DNA from: an uncultured Lachnospiraceae bacterium
GTDB lineage: Bacteria; Bacillota; Clostridia; Lachnospirales; Lachnospiraceae
DNA: 24,494 bases
NCBI GenBank assembly: GCA_910588775.1
Contig: CAJURH010000033.1
Coordinates: 1-24,494 of the forward strand
Reading direction: 5' to 3'
Shown here: one piece after another, positions 7,978 through 15,282 of the stretch
Position numbering within the stretch: position 1 is the stretch's first letter
Layout of the letters: every line of letters starts with the position of its first letter
The notes under the pieces: generated by a model
What the model was told of the DNA's origin: nothing
The model's database searches: none
The model's input: only the letters and a program-made list of their open reading frames with translations
Translations under genes and position numbers: made by a program

Positions 7978-8868
7978 TTAAAACAAATTCATAACAAAAC
8001 TTTCAAATCGCTCCCACAACCGATTCAGAAATCCTTTCGCCTGTTCTTCCTCCACGTGAAGAGTTACATTCTGAAGCTGGGCATATAAATCGGATATCTG
8101 CAGTTTAATATCTTCCATATTTAAATCCAGCTTATCTACCTGGTCCATTAATTCTAAAATTCTCTGCCTATCCTCTTCTGTAAGGCTTATCTGCATCTCC
8201 GCTGCCGTTTGATCGATAATCTCTCCCACTTTCTCTTGACTGTAATCGTTATCAATGACTTTATCTTTTATTATGCTAATTAACTGTTCTGCCCGAACCG
8301 GATCATCCAAAACCTGTCCCAACCGACTGGACACTGCCAGCTCTTGATTAGCAGCCTCTATCTGCTCACTGTCCATGGCTTGCCCAGTTAATCCTTCGTA
8401 GGATCTGATTGCGCCCAGCAATCCAGCGGTTCCGGAAATGCTAAATGGTCCCACCACCATAATATCCGCATCTTTAATCCCCGCAGTAGCCAATGCATTC
8501 TGATACATGCCTACAGTGCAGTAGGAAATATTCTGTGTTATAACATGGATGCCATATCCCTTTTCTCTGGTCGTTACCATAACGCTTGACAATGCCCTGT
8601 TTCCAATCAATCCTTTGTCTAAATGAGCATCTAAATATTCATGTTCTTCCTGATTGGTAATGGTGATAACATTGTAGTTAGATAAGTCTACTTCATCTAG
8701 ATTGAAAAATCCAAGTACAATTTGTCTCTCTGCGTCGGTTAAATCCGCCCCCAAGGAAATAAATGAATTCGCTGAATTTATATCTGACTCAGCAGCATGC
8801 ACACAGACAATCTGCATCGTCAAGGATAACAAAACCAGTAAAAAAGCAGCTACTCTGCTCCGACTCAT
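7978..8868 (-). CDS. DUF1002 family secreted protein (YpuA-like)
   Basis: A 296-residue protein of unknown function. An N-terminal signal peptide is plain: SRSR, then a hydrophobic run AAFLLVLLSLTMQIV (about 7-21), with likely cleavage after VHA near residue 25. The rest is outside the membrane. It contains the DUF1002 pattern, including SLGADLTDAERQ, SSVMVTTREKGYGI and VVGPFSISGTAGLLGAI. The C-terminal third (about 215-285) is helical and acidic with coiled-coil character, ending in an amphipathic segment. Bacillus YpuA is the named relative; its role is not settled. The ATG at 8868 has a GGAGGGG site 8 bases upstream. An extended -10 promoter lies before it, and ldhA follows closely. Confidence 0.88.
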   Translation of the reverse strand: MSRSRVAAFLLVLLSLTMQIVCVHAAESDINSANSFISLGADLTDAERQIVLGFFNLDEVDLSNYNVITITNQEEHEYLDAHLDKGLIGNRALSSVMVTTREKGYGIHVITQNISYCTVGMYQNALATAGIKDADIMVVGPFSISGTAGLLGAIRSYEGLTGQAMDSEQIEAANQELAVSSRLGQVLDDPVRAEQLISIIKDKVIDNDYSQEKVGEIIDQTAAEMQISLTEEDRQRILELMDQVDKLDLNMEDIKLQISDLYAQLQNVTLHVEEEQAKGFLNRLWERFESFVMNLF

Positions 8869-8909
8869 GAATGAAACCCCTCCATCCTATTTAATTAAAT
8901 ATCTTAACC

Positions 8910-8918
8910 ATTATAACA
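8910..8918 (-). promoter_or_regulatory. Extended -10 promoter for the DUF1002 gene
   Basis: The minus strand reads TGT-TATAAT (TATAAT at 8910-8915, TG at 8917-8918), with no good -35 at 16-18 bases. The transcript start would be near 8903, about 35 bases before the ATG. Confidence 0.5.
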
Positions 8919-9160
8919 CAGACTCACCATAACAATCCTTAATATTTTATAAAAATTATCCTATCCATATACTATGAAACCACAAGGAACTGGTTCATAA
9001 AACATTTGAGAATCGTTCATTATTTCTTTACAACTTAATCATTGTTTTATCATAATTCGTGGATATACTGTTTATCATAAAAATAATAACAACCATTAAA
9101 TTATTTTTATCAAATTTCTTTTTCATATGCCGACATAGTTCGGCACTCCTTCCTTTATAA

Positions 9161-9188
9161 AATAGAACGCTCCGCTTAGCGTTCTATT
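9161..9188 (-). terminator. Strong bidirectional terminator after rsmA
   Basis: A perfect 11-bp stem (AATAGAACGCT pairing with AGCGTTCTATT, arms 9161-9171 and 9178-9188) has a 6-base loop. Both sides end in A/T runs, so it can act in either direction. It begins 13 bases after the rsmA stop and ends the dnaA-to-rsmA arm. Confidence 0.88.
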
Positions 9189-9201
9189 TTTTATTTCCTG
9201 T

Positions 9202-10086
9202 TTATTTTTTCTGAGAAAGTTGTTCCACAAATATATCCGACAATTTGGCGAATTGACTTAAATTCAATTTCTCACCGCGTATATCCACCGGAAGCCCGCA
9301 TTTTTCTAACGCAATGTGGATATCTTCTTTTTTCAAAAAAAGTTCTGGGGAATTGAGCAAACCATTGACCAAAGTTTTCCGCCTCTGATTAAAAGACGCT
9401 CTTATGAGCTGAAACATTAAATGTACATCCACTGTATCCACCGGCGGTTTTTCATGAATTTTTAACTGTATAACCGCGCTTCCAACTTTTGGACGGGGCA
9501 AGAAACAATTCGGCGGCACATTAGCAACTACAGACGGTTCTGAATAATACTGAACCGCCAGCGACAGCGCTCCATAATCCTTCGATCCAGGCCCCTGACA
9601 CATACGCTTTGCCACTTCCTTTTGCACCATAACCGTTATGGAAGTTATAGAAATCCTCTTCTCCAACAATTCCATAAGAATAGGCGTTGTAATATAATAA
9701 GGGAGATTCGCCACCACTTTTATGGCTCTCCCCTGATTTTGTTCTCTTATCAGTTCTTTCAAATCTATTTTTAAAATATCACTGTGTATCACTTCTACGT
9801 TGGAATAATCCCTTAATGTATCTTTCAAAATGGGAATCAAAGCTCCATCAATTTCCACAGCCACTACTTTACGCGCAGAAGAGGCCAAATATTGGGTCAA
9901 TGTGCCGATACCAGGTCCTATCTCCAGCACAAAATCATCTTCACAGATTTTCGCCGCATCAAAAATCCGGTCCAGAACATGTGTATCTATTAAAAAATTT
10001 TGGCCAAACTTTTTCTGAAATACAAATTCATATTTTTTTATAATCTCTATCGTGTGTTTCGAATTTCCCAAATAAGGTTTGACCAT
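9202..10086 (-). CDS. rsmA: 16S rRNA (adenine1518-N6/adenine1519-N6)-dimethyltransferase
   Basis: RsmA (KsgA) uses SAM to dimethylate two adjacent adenines in the 3' hairpin of 16S rRNA late in 30S assembly; loss usually gives kasugamycin resistance. The start chosen is the ATG at 10086 (294 residues, MVKPYLGNSKHTIEI), with a GAGGAAG site 5 bases upstream. A longer frame to 10230 would overlap the previous gene by over 100 bases and adds no family sequence. Motifs are KKFGQNFLID (25-34), LEIGPGIGTLT (54-64, SAM binding) and the catalytic NLPYYITTP (128-136). It lies 28 bases behind the TPR/AAA gene with no terminator, so the two are probably one transcript. Confidence 0.96.
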   Translation of the reverse strand: MVKPYLGNSKHTIEIIKKYEFVFQKKFGQNFLIDTHVLDRIFDAAKICEDDFVLEIGPGIGTLTQYLASSARKVVAVEIDGALIPILKDTLRDYSNVEVIHSDILKIDLKELIREQNQGRAIKVVANLPYYITTPILMELLEKRISITSITVMVQKEVAKRMCQGPGSKDYGALSLAVQYYSEPSVVANVPPNCFLPRPKVGSAVIQLKIHEKPPVDTVDVHLMFQLIRASFNQRRKTLVNGLLNSPELFLKKEDIHIALEKCGLPVDIRGEKLNLSQFAKLSDIFVEQLSQKK

Positions 10087-10114
10087 ATTACTTCCTCTTC
10101 TGCGCACTGCGCAA

Positions 10115-12484
10115 TTATTTGAAATCTTTCTCATATAAAACAACTTTTCCATCGTTATCAAATCTTTTTTTAGAAATGGACCTCTGTAATTTCCGGTGAC
10201 TGCTTTCAGCCTTGGTGATCGCCGCATCAATCATGTCTTTCACCGTACCGATTGTCATAGGCTCATCTTCTTTTTGGTTATCGCCAATTAGGTTATATAG
10301 CGCTAAAACCCCCATTGTATCCATCACATAACCCATTTCATCCGCATATATTTTCGCAAAGTGCACCAATTCATCGTTGGTAAATACGGGAATATTAATG
10401 GTGGAAGTAAACTTTTTAGCAAACTTCTGGTATTTAGCAATAAATTTGCGCATGCCTATTTTCTCATCTTCCAGAATAACTGTCAGCCCATCTGTTCGGA
10501 ACTCCATAGCCTGGTTCAACTGCATTACGCTGTCCGAATCCAACTGACTGATTTTCTGAATCACCAAGAAACCTCCTGCAAGTTTACTGACAATCTTCGC
10601 AATGTCTTTTCCATTTAGCTGAGATGCTTCCACTGTGGCGATTCTAGCAGCCGGCATGTGCAGTTCACGACATATAGTTTTAATCAGACCGTCTGTAAGC
10701 CTCGTCTTTCCAGTTCGAGAATTTCCCATTACTATCACATTTCCGAATCTGGATGTTTTATCTGTAGCCGCCAACTGAGCGTCGGACAGCGCTTTCACCA
10801 ACTGCTCTTTCATGCCGGGAATCATGGAAAAATAGCTAAACAACTTTATCTCTACATCATCCAGCGATTCACTTCTTGGAACAATTAAATCCTGTTCCTC
10901 CTCGTCCTTAGCGTCCTTGGATTCTATAAACTGAATCAAACTCTCCTCTTCACTAAGAATCTCTTCTTGCGGACGTATCTCACCCTCCGGCTGAATTTTG
11001 TCCATAACAGGAGGCGCCTCTATATGTTCTTCTTCCTCTTCTCTTTCTGTATCTTCCGCTTGATCCTCTTTCTGCTCTTCTTTCTCCTCCGTCTCCTGGG
11101 GCAAGCTTGGCGCAATTTCTATATCAGGCACTTCAATTCCTTGTTTCTCCGCAGCGGAAAGAATCACTTCTTCCAAATTAAATTCTGGAAGCTCCAGCTT
11201 GGGAAGTTTACTAGTATCAAACTTTTTATACTCTTGCTTTTCCAGTTTTTCTTCCACCTGAGCCGGCTCTAATTCCAATTCTTCCTGCTTTTGCGCCACT
11301 TCCGGCTCACTTTCTGACTCCTCTACATCCGATATTTCTACATCGTCAAACTCTTCTTCTAGGCTCTCCTGCTCCTGCATTACTTCCGGTTCTCTGGAAT
11401 ACAATGTGATTTCCGGTTCACTCTTCGACTCTGTTTGCTTTGGTTCGTCTACTTCATCCGCTTTTTCCTGGGATTGTATTTCTTCTGGATTTTCCTGTTC
11501 TTCCTGACTAACAGCTTCCATTTCCAACTGTTCTTCCTGCTGTTCCTGAGCCAATTCTTTTTCTTTGATGCTTTCTTCTACTTTCTGTGGCGGAATCACA
11601 TCTGCAATATTAATTTTTGGCGTACCAGCATAGCCTTCCAGGTATTCTTCTTCCCCTTCCCATTCTTTCACAATCCCCGCAAATATATCTTTAATCCCTT
11701 TACTGATCTTCTCCTGCAAAGAATCATTGTTGTCAACCATCGGCGCCATATTATCCGCCAGCTCATCACTTTTATCTTCTTCTGTATTTTCCGCATCCTC
11801 CGACGCCTCTATTTCAGCCTCTTCCTCCAATGGAGGCGCTTCTATTTCCTTTTCCTCTGCCTTTGGTTGTAGCTGCTCTTCATAAATAACTCTTTGCCTT
11901 GGGGTCAAATCTGCCAAACGCTGCTTTAATTCCAGGGATTTCATCACATATTCGCCTTCGCTAAACCACAATACAATATCATCGCAGATTTCTATGCATT
12001 TTTTCTCTTCCCCTGCTTTGTAATATAATTTCGCCAGTTCGTAAGACCATCTCTCAGTATATTCTTTTTCCTTATATTCTTCCAAGATCTGTATCTGTTC
12101 TTCCAAAGGGGCATTCCTTGCGCTGTATATTTTATATTTTAAAATATATTGCGTATTGTCATTTGGCGCTGCTTCCAGAAATTGCTGATAATATTTCAAT
12201 GCCTCGTCCAGATCGTCCATCTTTATAGACACTTCGATCAGTCGATACAAAATATTTTTCCTTACGGGTGAACGGCTGTAGGCCAGAAGAAAAATTTCTT
12301 TACTTTCTTGATAGCGCTTATTTGCTGCATACACTTCACCTGCCACACAAAGAGTATGCATATCCCTTACCCTCTTCCATTCAATGGAATCCACATGCTC
12401 CAATGCGCCTTTGTAATCTTTCTTATATACCAATTCATTGATTATTTCCAATTTCGCATGAAATTCTTCTCTGTCCATTTTCAT
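10115..12484 (-). CDS. TPR / acidic-linker / degenerate CbbX-like AAA+ protein (function unknown)
   Basis: A large modular cytoplasmic protein (789 residues from the ATG at 12484; TTG at 12502 or ATG at 12478 are alternative starts). Positions are counted from the 12502 TTG. Residues 10-200 are helical TPR-like repeats (for example LDEALKYYQQFLEAAP). Residues 205-545 are a Glu/Gln-rich, probably disordered linker with repeated EPEV elements and two less acidic islands (about 262-303 and 427-464). Residues 550-795 resemble the CbbX/SpoVK AAA+ family, with a clean Walker A GNSRTGKT (593-600). The Walker B position reads FLVIQK instead of hhhhDE, and the usual NPG...SR sensor/arginine-finger stretch reads KYQKFAKKF. 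ATP binding is therefore likely and hydrolysis doubtful. It has its own promoter and leads into rsmA. No function is known to me. Confidence 0.85.
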   Translation of the reverse strand: MKMDREEFHAKLEIINELVYKKDYKGALEHVDSIEWKRVRDMHTLCVAGEVYAANKRYQESKEIFLLAYSRSPVRKNILYRLIEVSIKMDDLDEALKYYQQFLEAAPNDNTQYILKYKIYSARNAPLEEQIQILEEYKEKEYTERWSYELAKLYYKAGEEKKCIEICDDIVLWFSEGEYVMKSLELKQRLADLTPRQRVIYEEQLQPKAEEKEIEAPPLEEEAEIEASEDAENTEEDKSDELADNMAPMVDNNDSLQEKISKGIKDIFAGIVKEWEGEEEYLEGYAGTPKINIADVIPPQKVEESIKEKELAQEQQEEQLEMEAVSQEEQENPEEIQSQEKADEVDEPKQTESKSEPEITLYSREPEVMQEQESLEEEFDDVEISDVEESESEPEVAQKQEELELEPAQVEEKLEKQEYKKFDTSKLPKLELPEFNLEEVILSAAEKQGIEVPDIEIAPSLPQETEEKEEQKEDQAEDTEREEEEEHIEAPPVMDKIQPEGEIRPQEEILSEEESLIQFIESKDAKDEEEQDLIVPRSESLDDVEIKLFSYFSMIPGMKEQLVKALSDAQLAATDKTSRFGNVIVMGNSRTGKTRLTDGLIKTICRELHMPAARIATVEASQLNGKDIAKIVSKLAGGFLVIQKISQLDSDSVMQLNQAMEFRTDGLTVILEDEKIGMRKFIAKYQKFAKKFTSTINIPVFTNDELVHFAKIYADEMGYVMDTMGVLALYNLIGDNQKEDEPMTIGTVKDMIDAAITKAESSHRKLQRSISKKRFDNDGKVVLYEKDFK

Positions 12485-12517
12485 CACCAACTTTCCATCC
12501 AAATATTCTTTTGTTAC

Positions 12518-12526
12518 CTATCCACA
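12518..12526 (+). promoter_or_regulatory. Near-consensus DnaA box at the start site of the TPR/AAA-like gene
   Basis: CTATCCACA matches TTATCCACA at 8 of 9 positions. It overlaps the last base of the -10 and the predicted transcription start. DnaA bound here would block initiation, by analogy with DnaA-regulated promoters. One site, with one mismatch, is weak evidence. Confidence 0.35.
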
Positions 12527-12554
12527 GTGTATCATAGGGCATTGGCATTGTCAA
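12526..12554 (-). promoter_or_regulatory. Promoter for the TPR/AAA-like gene and rsmA
   Basis: A perfect -35 TTGACA (12549-12554) is separated by 17 bases from the -10 TACACT (12526-12531), both minus strand. It lies in the 68-base or larger gap after the recF stop. No terminator follows recF, so readthrough may also feed this gene. Confidence 0.7.
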
Positions 12555-12570
12555 AGAGCTTATTTTACCA

Positions 12571-13647
12571 TCACCGAATACTGCCGGCCACCACCTGAAA
12601 CACTTTGTTAATGGGAAATCTGTTATTTACAAAATCATCCAAACCTGTACAGGTTATAAAAGTCTGTATATGATGTATGCTGCTTAACAAATAATTCTGC
12701 CGGCTGCTGTCCAGTTCCGAGAGCACGTCGTCCAAAAGCAAAACCGGCGTATCATGGATTGTCCTTTTCACCAAATAGATCTCAGACAGCTTCAGAGAAA
12801 GAGCCGCCGTTCTCTGCTGTCCCTGGGAACCATACTTGCGAATATCAAAACCATTCACCTTTACACACATATCATCTCTGTGAGGACCTGTACCAGTAGT
12901 CTTCATTTTCAAATCCCTTTCCCGGTTCGTTGCCAAAACATTCTCGTAATCCGCTTCCGAAACGCTTGGCTCATAAATTAATTCCAGACGTTCGTTTCCT
13001 CCGGTGAGGCTACCGTGAATATCTTGTATCGTCTCATTAAGCTGAAAGATAAATTCCCTTCTCTTTGCAATAATTCGGCCCCCATATTGCAAAAGCTGAA
13101 AATCCCATACATCCATAGTCTCTTCCAATCCCGGATGAAAGGCAATATCTTTTAAAAGCTTATTTCTCTGATTCAAAATTTTATTATAATTTACAATATC
13201 AGATAAATAAATCTTATCAAGTTGACATAACTCAAGATCTAAGAATTTTCTTCTTCCACTAGGCCCCTCTTTAATAAGATTTAAGTCCTCCGGTGAAAAA
13301 AAAACCAGATTTACCACACCAAACAATTCCCTAGCCTTATGAATGGGAATCCCATTGATAGCCACTCCTTTTGGCTTATTTTTCTTCAAATGCATGTCCA
13401 ACTTATATTGCAGGCTATTTTTCACGATTCTCATGCATATATGAGATTCCTCTTCCTGAAACCGGATGATTTCCCTATCTTTACTTCCTTTGTGTGACTT
13501 GGTGGTTCCACAGAGATAGACAGCCTCCAAAATATTTGTTTTTCCTTGGGCGTTATCCCCATATAAGATATTAGTCCCCTGATCAAATTGAAGGTCAAGG
13601 GACTGATAATTTCGAAAATTTTTTAATTGCAGAGATTCAATATACAT
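12571..13647 (-). CDS. recF: DNA replication and repair protein RecF
   Basis: RecF is an SMC-like ATPase that helps load RecA at gapped DNA with RecO and RecR. The 358-residue length is normal. Walker A is GDNAQGKT (30-37). The ABC signature is YGSQGQQRTAALSLKL (about residue 292) and Walker B is VLLLDDVLSELD (about 322). The ATG at 13647 follows AGGGTGAAG, which overlaps the yaaA stop codon 3 bases away, so translation is likely coupled. The order dnaA-dnaN-yaaA-recF is the classic Firmicute origin operon. gyrB, often next in this order, is absent from the window. No terminator is seen at its end. Confidence 0.97.
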   Translation of the reverse strand: MYIESLQLKNFRNYQSLDLQFDQGTNILYGDNAQGKTNILEAVYLCGTTKSHKGSKDREIIRFQEEESHICMRIVKNSLQYKLDMHLKKNKPKGVAINGIPIHKARELFGVVNLVFFSPEDLNLIKEGPSGRRKFLDLELCQLDKIYLSDIVNYNKILNQRNKLLKDIAFHPGLEETMDVWDFQLLQYGGRIIAKRREFIFQLNETIQDIHGSLTGGNERLELIYEPSVSEADYENVLATNRERDLKMKTTGTGPHRDDMCVKVNGFDIRKYGSQGQQRTAALSLKLSEIYLVKRTIHDTPVLLLDDVLSELDSSRQNYLLSSIHHIQTFITCTGLDDFVNNRFPINKVFQVVAGSIR

Positions 13648-13650
13648 TCT

Positions 13651-13869
13651 TCACCCTATAATATGAATCTGATTACCTTTTAAGCTGACCACGTCTCCGG
13701 CGTACAGTTTCCTTCCCCGCCTAGTTTCTTTTTCACCATTCACTTCCACCAATCCATCCTGAATCATATATTTAGCTTCAACTCCGTCTTCCGCTAAATT
13801 CGCCGCTTTCAAAGCCTGTCCCAATTTAATATATTCATCCCTCAACCGAATCTCAAATGTATCGTTCAT
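13651..13869 (-). CDS. yaaA: S4 domain RNA-binding protein YaaA
   Basis: A small S4-domain protein (RlbA/YaaA type) found between dnaN and recF across Firmicutes. The start ATG at 13869 gives 72 residues (MNDTFEIRLRDEYIKLGQ), with GGAGA 5 bases upstream. The alternative ATG at 13881 overlaps the dnaN stop (TAATG) and has a poorer site. The S4 core is IKLGQALKAANLAEDG, then YMIQDGLVEVNGEKETRRGRKL, which forms the RNA-binding alpha-L surface. A ribosome-related role is thought likely for the family, from homology rather than from this sequence. It is tightly packed between dnaN and recF. Confidence 0.92.
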   Translation of the reverse strand: MNDTFEIRLRDEYIKLGQALKAANLAEDGVEAKYMIQDGLVEVNGEKETRRGRKLYAGDVVSLKGNQIHIIG

Positions 13870-13880
13870 ACCGCTCTCCA

Positions 13881-14990
13881 TTATCCTATCTGATTAAAAT
13901 TCACTGGTAAAATCAAGTACGTATACTGCCTCTCCTCATCCCGGATAAAGCAAGGCGCCTTCGGGTTCACCAAATAAATATGGATAGTTTCGTCATCAAT
14001 CACCTTTAATGCGTCCATTAAAAACTTTGGATTAAATCCTATCAAAATATCTTTTCCCTCTTTTTCTATATCAATTTCTTCATCCATAGACCCCATGGCG
14101 GAATCGATTTTCAACTCCATAGCCGTATCCGTGATCTGTATGATGATTGGACGCTTATCGTTTTCCCGGATAAACAAAGCCGCGCGGTCTATACAATCCA
14201 GAAATTCTTTTCTATTGATAGACACCATGGTCTCATAGTCACTGGATAACATCTGATCTATCTTAAAATACTCCCCTTCAATAAGACGAGAAACCACCAT
14301 TGTCTTATCAAATTCAAATAATATGTGATTCTCACCAAAAAATATGCTGACTAAGTTATCCACCTCACCAGAAAGGATCTTACTGATTTCACCCAGCGTT
14401 TTACCGGGAACAATGACTTTTCTGTCTGAATATTGCTTTTTCAGCTGAGCGTTGCGTATAGAGATTCTGTGACCATCCAGGGATACTATTTTCAAAATTC
14501 CATCTTTAATCTCAAATAATTCTCCTGTCATCAGTTTATTGTTCTCATTAACCGCAATCGAGAAAATTGTCTGACGAATCATTTCTTTTAAAGTAAACTG
14601 AGAGATTGTCAGAGATTCATCTTTCTCAATAACAGGAAGATATGCAAAATCTTCTCCAGATTTCCCAGGTATATTGAATTTCGCTTTTTCACATGTGATT
14701 GTCACATTCAAAGCCTCATTTGTCTGTATAACGACCATACTCTCTGGGAGCTTGCGAACGATCTCTGAGAAAATTTTGGCATCCAGAGCAATTATACCCT
14801 TCTCTTCAATGGTTCCATCTACTATTGTTTCGATGCCCAGTTCCATATCGTTGGATATGAATTTTATTTGACTTGCCGAGGCATCGATTAATATACATTC
14901 TAAAATGGGCATGGTTGTCCTGTTGGGCACGGCTTTTAATGAAATATTGATACCTTTTGATAAATCGGTCTTTGAACAGATTATTTTCAT
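13881..14990 (-). CDS. dnaN: DNA polymerase III subunit beta (sliding clamp)
   Basis: The clamp ring that tethers replicative polymerase to DNA and binds many partners through their clamp motifs. The ATG at 14990 gives 369 residues starting MKIICSKTDLSKGINISLKAVP. The frame can be read 4 codons earlier from a TTG at 15002, but that start lies only 2 bases after the AAAGGA site. Three tandem clamp domains of about 120 residues are expected. Recognisable pieces include TTMPILECILIDA, NIPGKSGEDFAYLP, SLDGHRISIRNA and the C-terminal YTYLILPVNFNQIG, which forms the hydrophobic partner-binding pocket. A promoter lies in the dnaA-dnaN gap, and readthrough from dnaA is likely too. Confidence 0.97.
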   Translation of the reverse strand: MKIICSKTDLSKGINISLKAVPNRTTMPILECILIDASASQIKFISNDMELGIETIVDGTIEEKGIIALDAKIFSEIVRKLPESMVVIQTNEALNVTITCEKAKFNIPGKSGEDFAYLPVIEKDESLTISQFTLKEMIRQTIFSIAVNENNKLMTGELFEIKDGILKIVSLDGHRISIRNAQLKKQYSDRKVIVPGKTLGEISKILSGEVDNLVSIFFGENHILFEFDKTMVVSRLIEGEYFKIDQMLSSDYETMVSINRKEFLDCIDRAALFIRENDKRPIIIQITDTAMELKIDSAMGSMDEEIDIEKEGKDILIGFNPKFLMDALKVIDDETIHIYLVNPKAPCFIRDEERQYTYLILPVNFNQIG

Positions 14991-15057
14991 GGTTGTACAC
15001 AATTTCCTTTCTAGATTTCTGGCGGCTGGAACTTATAAATAATAGAAAAAGAATTTC

Positions 15058-15094
15058 AAAGTAATCTTCTTAGGGGCTGTGAATATGTGAAAAA
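15058..15094 (-). other. Candidate basal unwinding element (DnaA boxes, GC spacer, DnaA-trio)
   Basis: Reading the minus strand, two abutting DnaA-like boxes (TTTTTCACA and ATATTCACA, sharing one base) are followed by the spacer GCCCC. The triplets TAA-GAA-GAT-TAC (15061-15072), all with A in the middle, come next, then a T/A-rich stretch. This order and polarity match the DnaA-trio architecture described for Bacillus. The boxes are one mismatch off consensus each, so this is a candidate. Confidence 0.5.
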
Positions 15095-15220
15095 GCATGT
15101 TTAAGCTTGTGTTTCCAAGGTTTTACAGCTTGATAACTATGTTCAAGGTAGATGGTTTGTCTGTGAATGAGTGTGTACAGGCTGTGTAGGATTGACTCAC
15201 CATAAAAAATATTCATAGGG

Positions 15221-15226
15221 ATTATA
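15221..15226 (-). promoter_or_regulatory. Predicted dnaN promoter (-10)
   Basis: A perfect minus-strand TATAAT lies downstream of a weak TTTACT/TTTTAC at 16-17 bases. The plus strand over the -10 reads TTATACACC, a near DnaA box, so DnaA could repress dnaN here. The start would be near 15214, giving a long leader of about 225 bases that runs through the unwinding element. Confidence 0.5.
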
Positions 15227-15282
15227 CACCACAATTCACAGAAGTAAAACAATTAATTCACATTTTCATGTGGAAATCTCCG

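Larger units (their letters stand above)
8869..9201. other. Gene-poor 333-base interval between rsmA and the DUF1002 gene
   Basis: It holds the rsmA terminator (9161-9188), a second 6-bp hairpin TGCCGA/TCGGCA (9128-9145), and the DUF1002 promoter (8910-8918). On the minus strand an 8-codon ORF (9110-9136) follows a good GGAAGGAG site, and a 32-codon ORF (9028-9126) begins in another frame. Neither is called as a gene. The rest is AT-rich with no recognisable feature. Confidence 0.6.
14991..15282. other. dnaA-dnaN intergenic region, probable unwinding half of the origin
   Basis: These 292 bases contain no gene. Near-consensus DnaA boxes (8 of 9 to TTATNCACA) occur on the minus strand as ATATTCACA (15078-15086), TTTTTCACA (15086-15094) and TCATTCACA, and on the plus strand as TAATTCACA and TTATACACC (15222-15230). 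An AT-rich tract (about 15030-15060) lies between the tandem pair and dnaN. The bipartite origin of Bacillus subtilis likewise places its unwinding element between dnaA and dnaN. A dnaN promoter is embedded at 15221. Confidence 0.65.

Noticed and set aside
10087..10230. N-terminal extension of rsmA by 48 residues.
   Set aside because: It would overlap the end of the TPR/AAA-like gene by 116 bases and carries no family sequence. The ATG at 10086 has a proper ribosome site.
10967..11872. Long plus-strand frames opposite the acidic linker of the TPR/AAA-like gene.
   Set aside because: They are Phe/Leu-rich antisense readings of Glu-rich codons with no ribosome sites or family features.
15247..15274. 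Inverted repeat CACAT/ATGTG after dnaA as a dnaA terminator.
   Set aside because: A 5-bp AT-rich stem without an adjacent T run is too weak; it more likely reflects DnaA-box-like TTCACA sequences.
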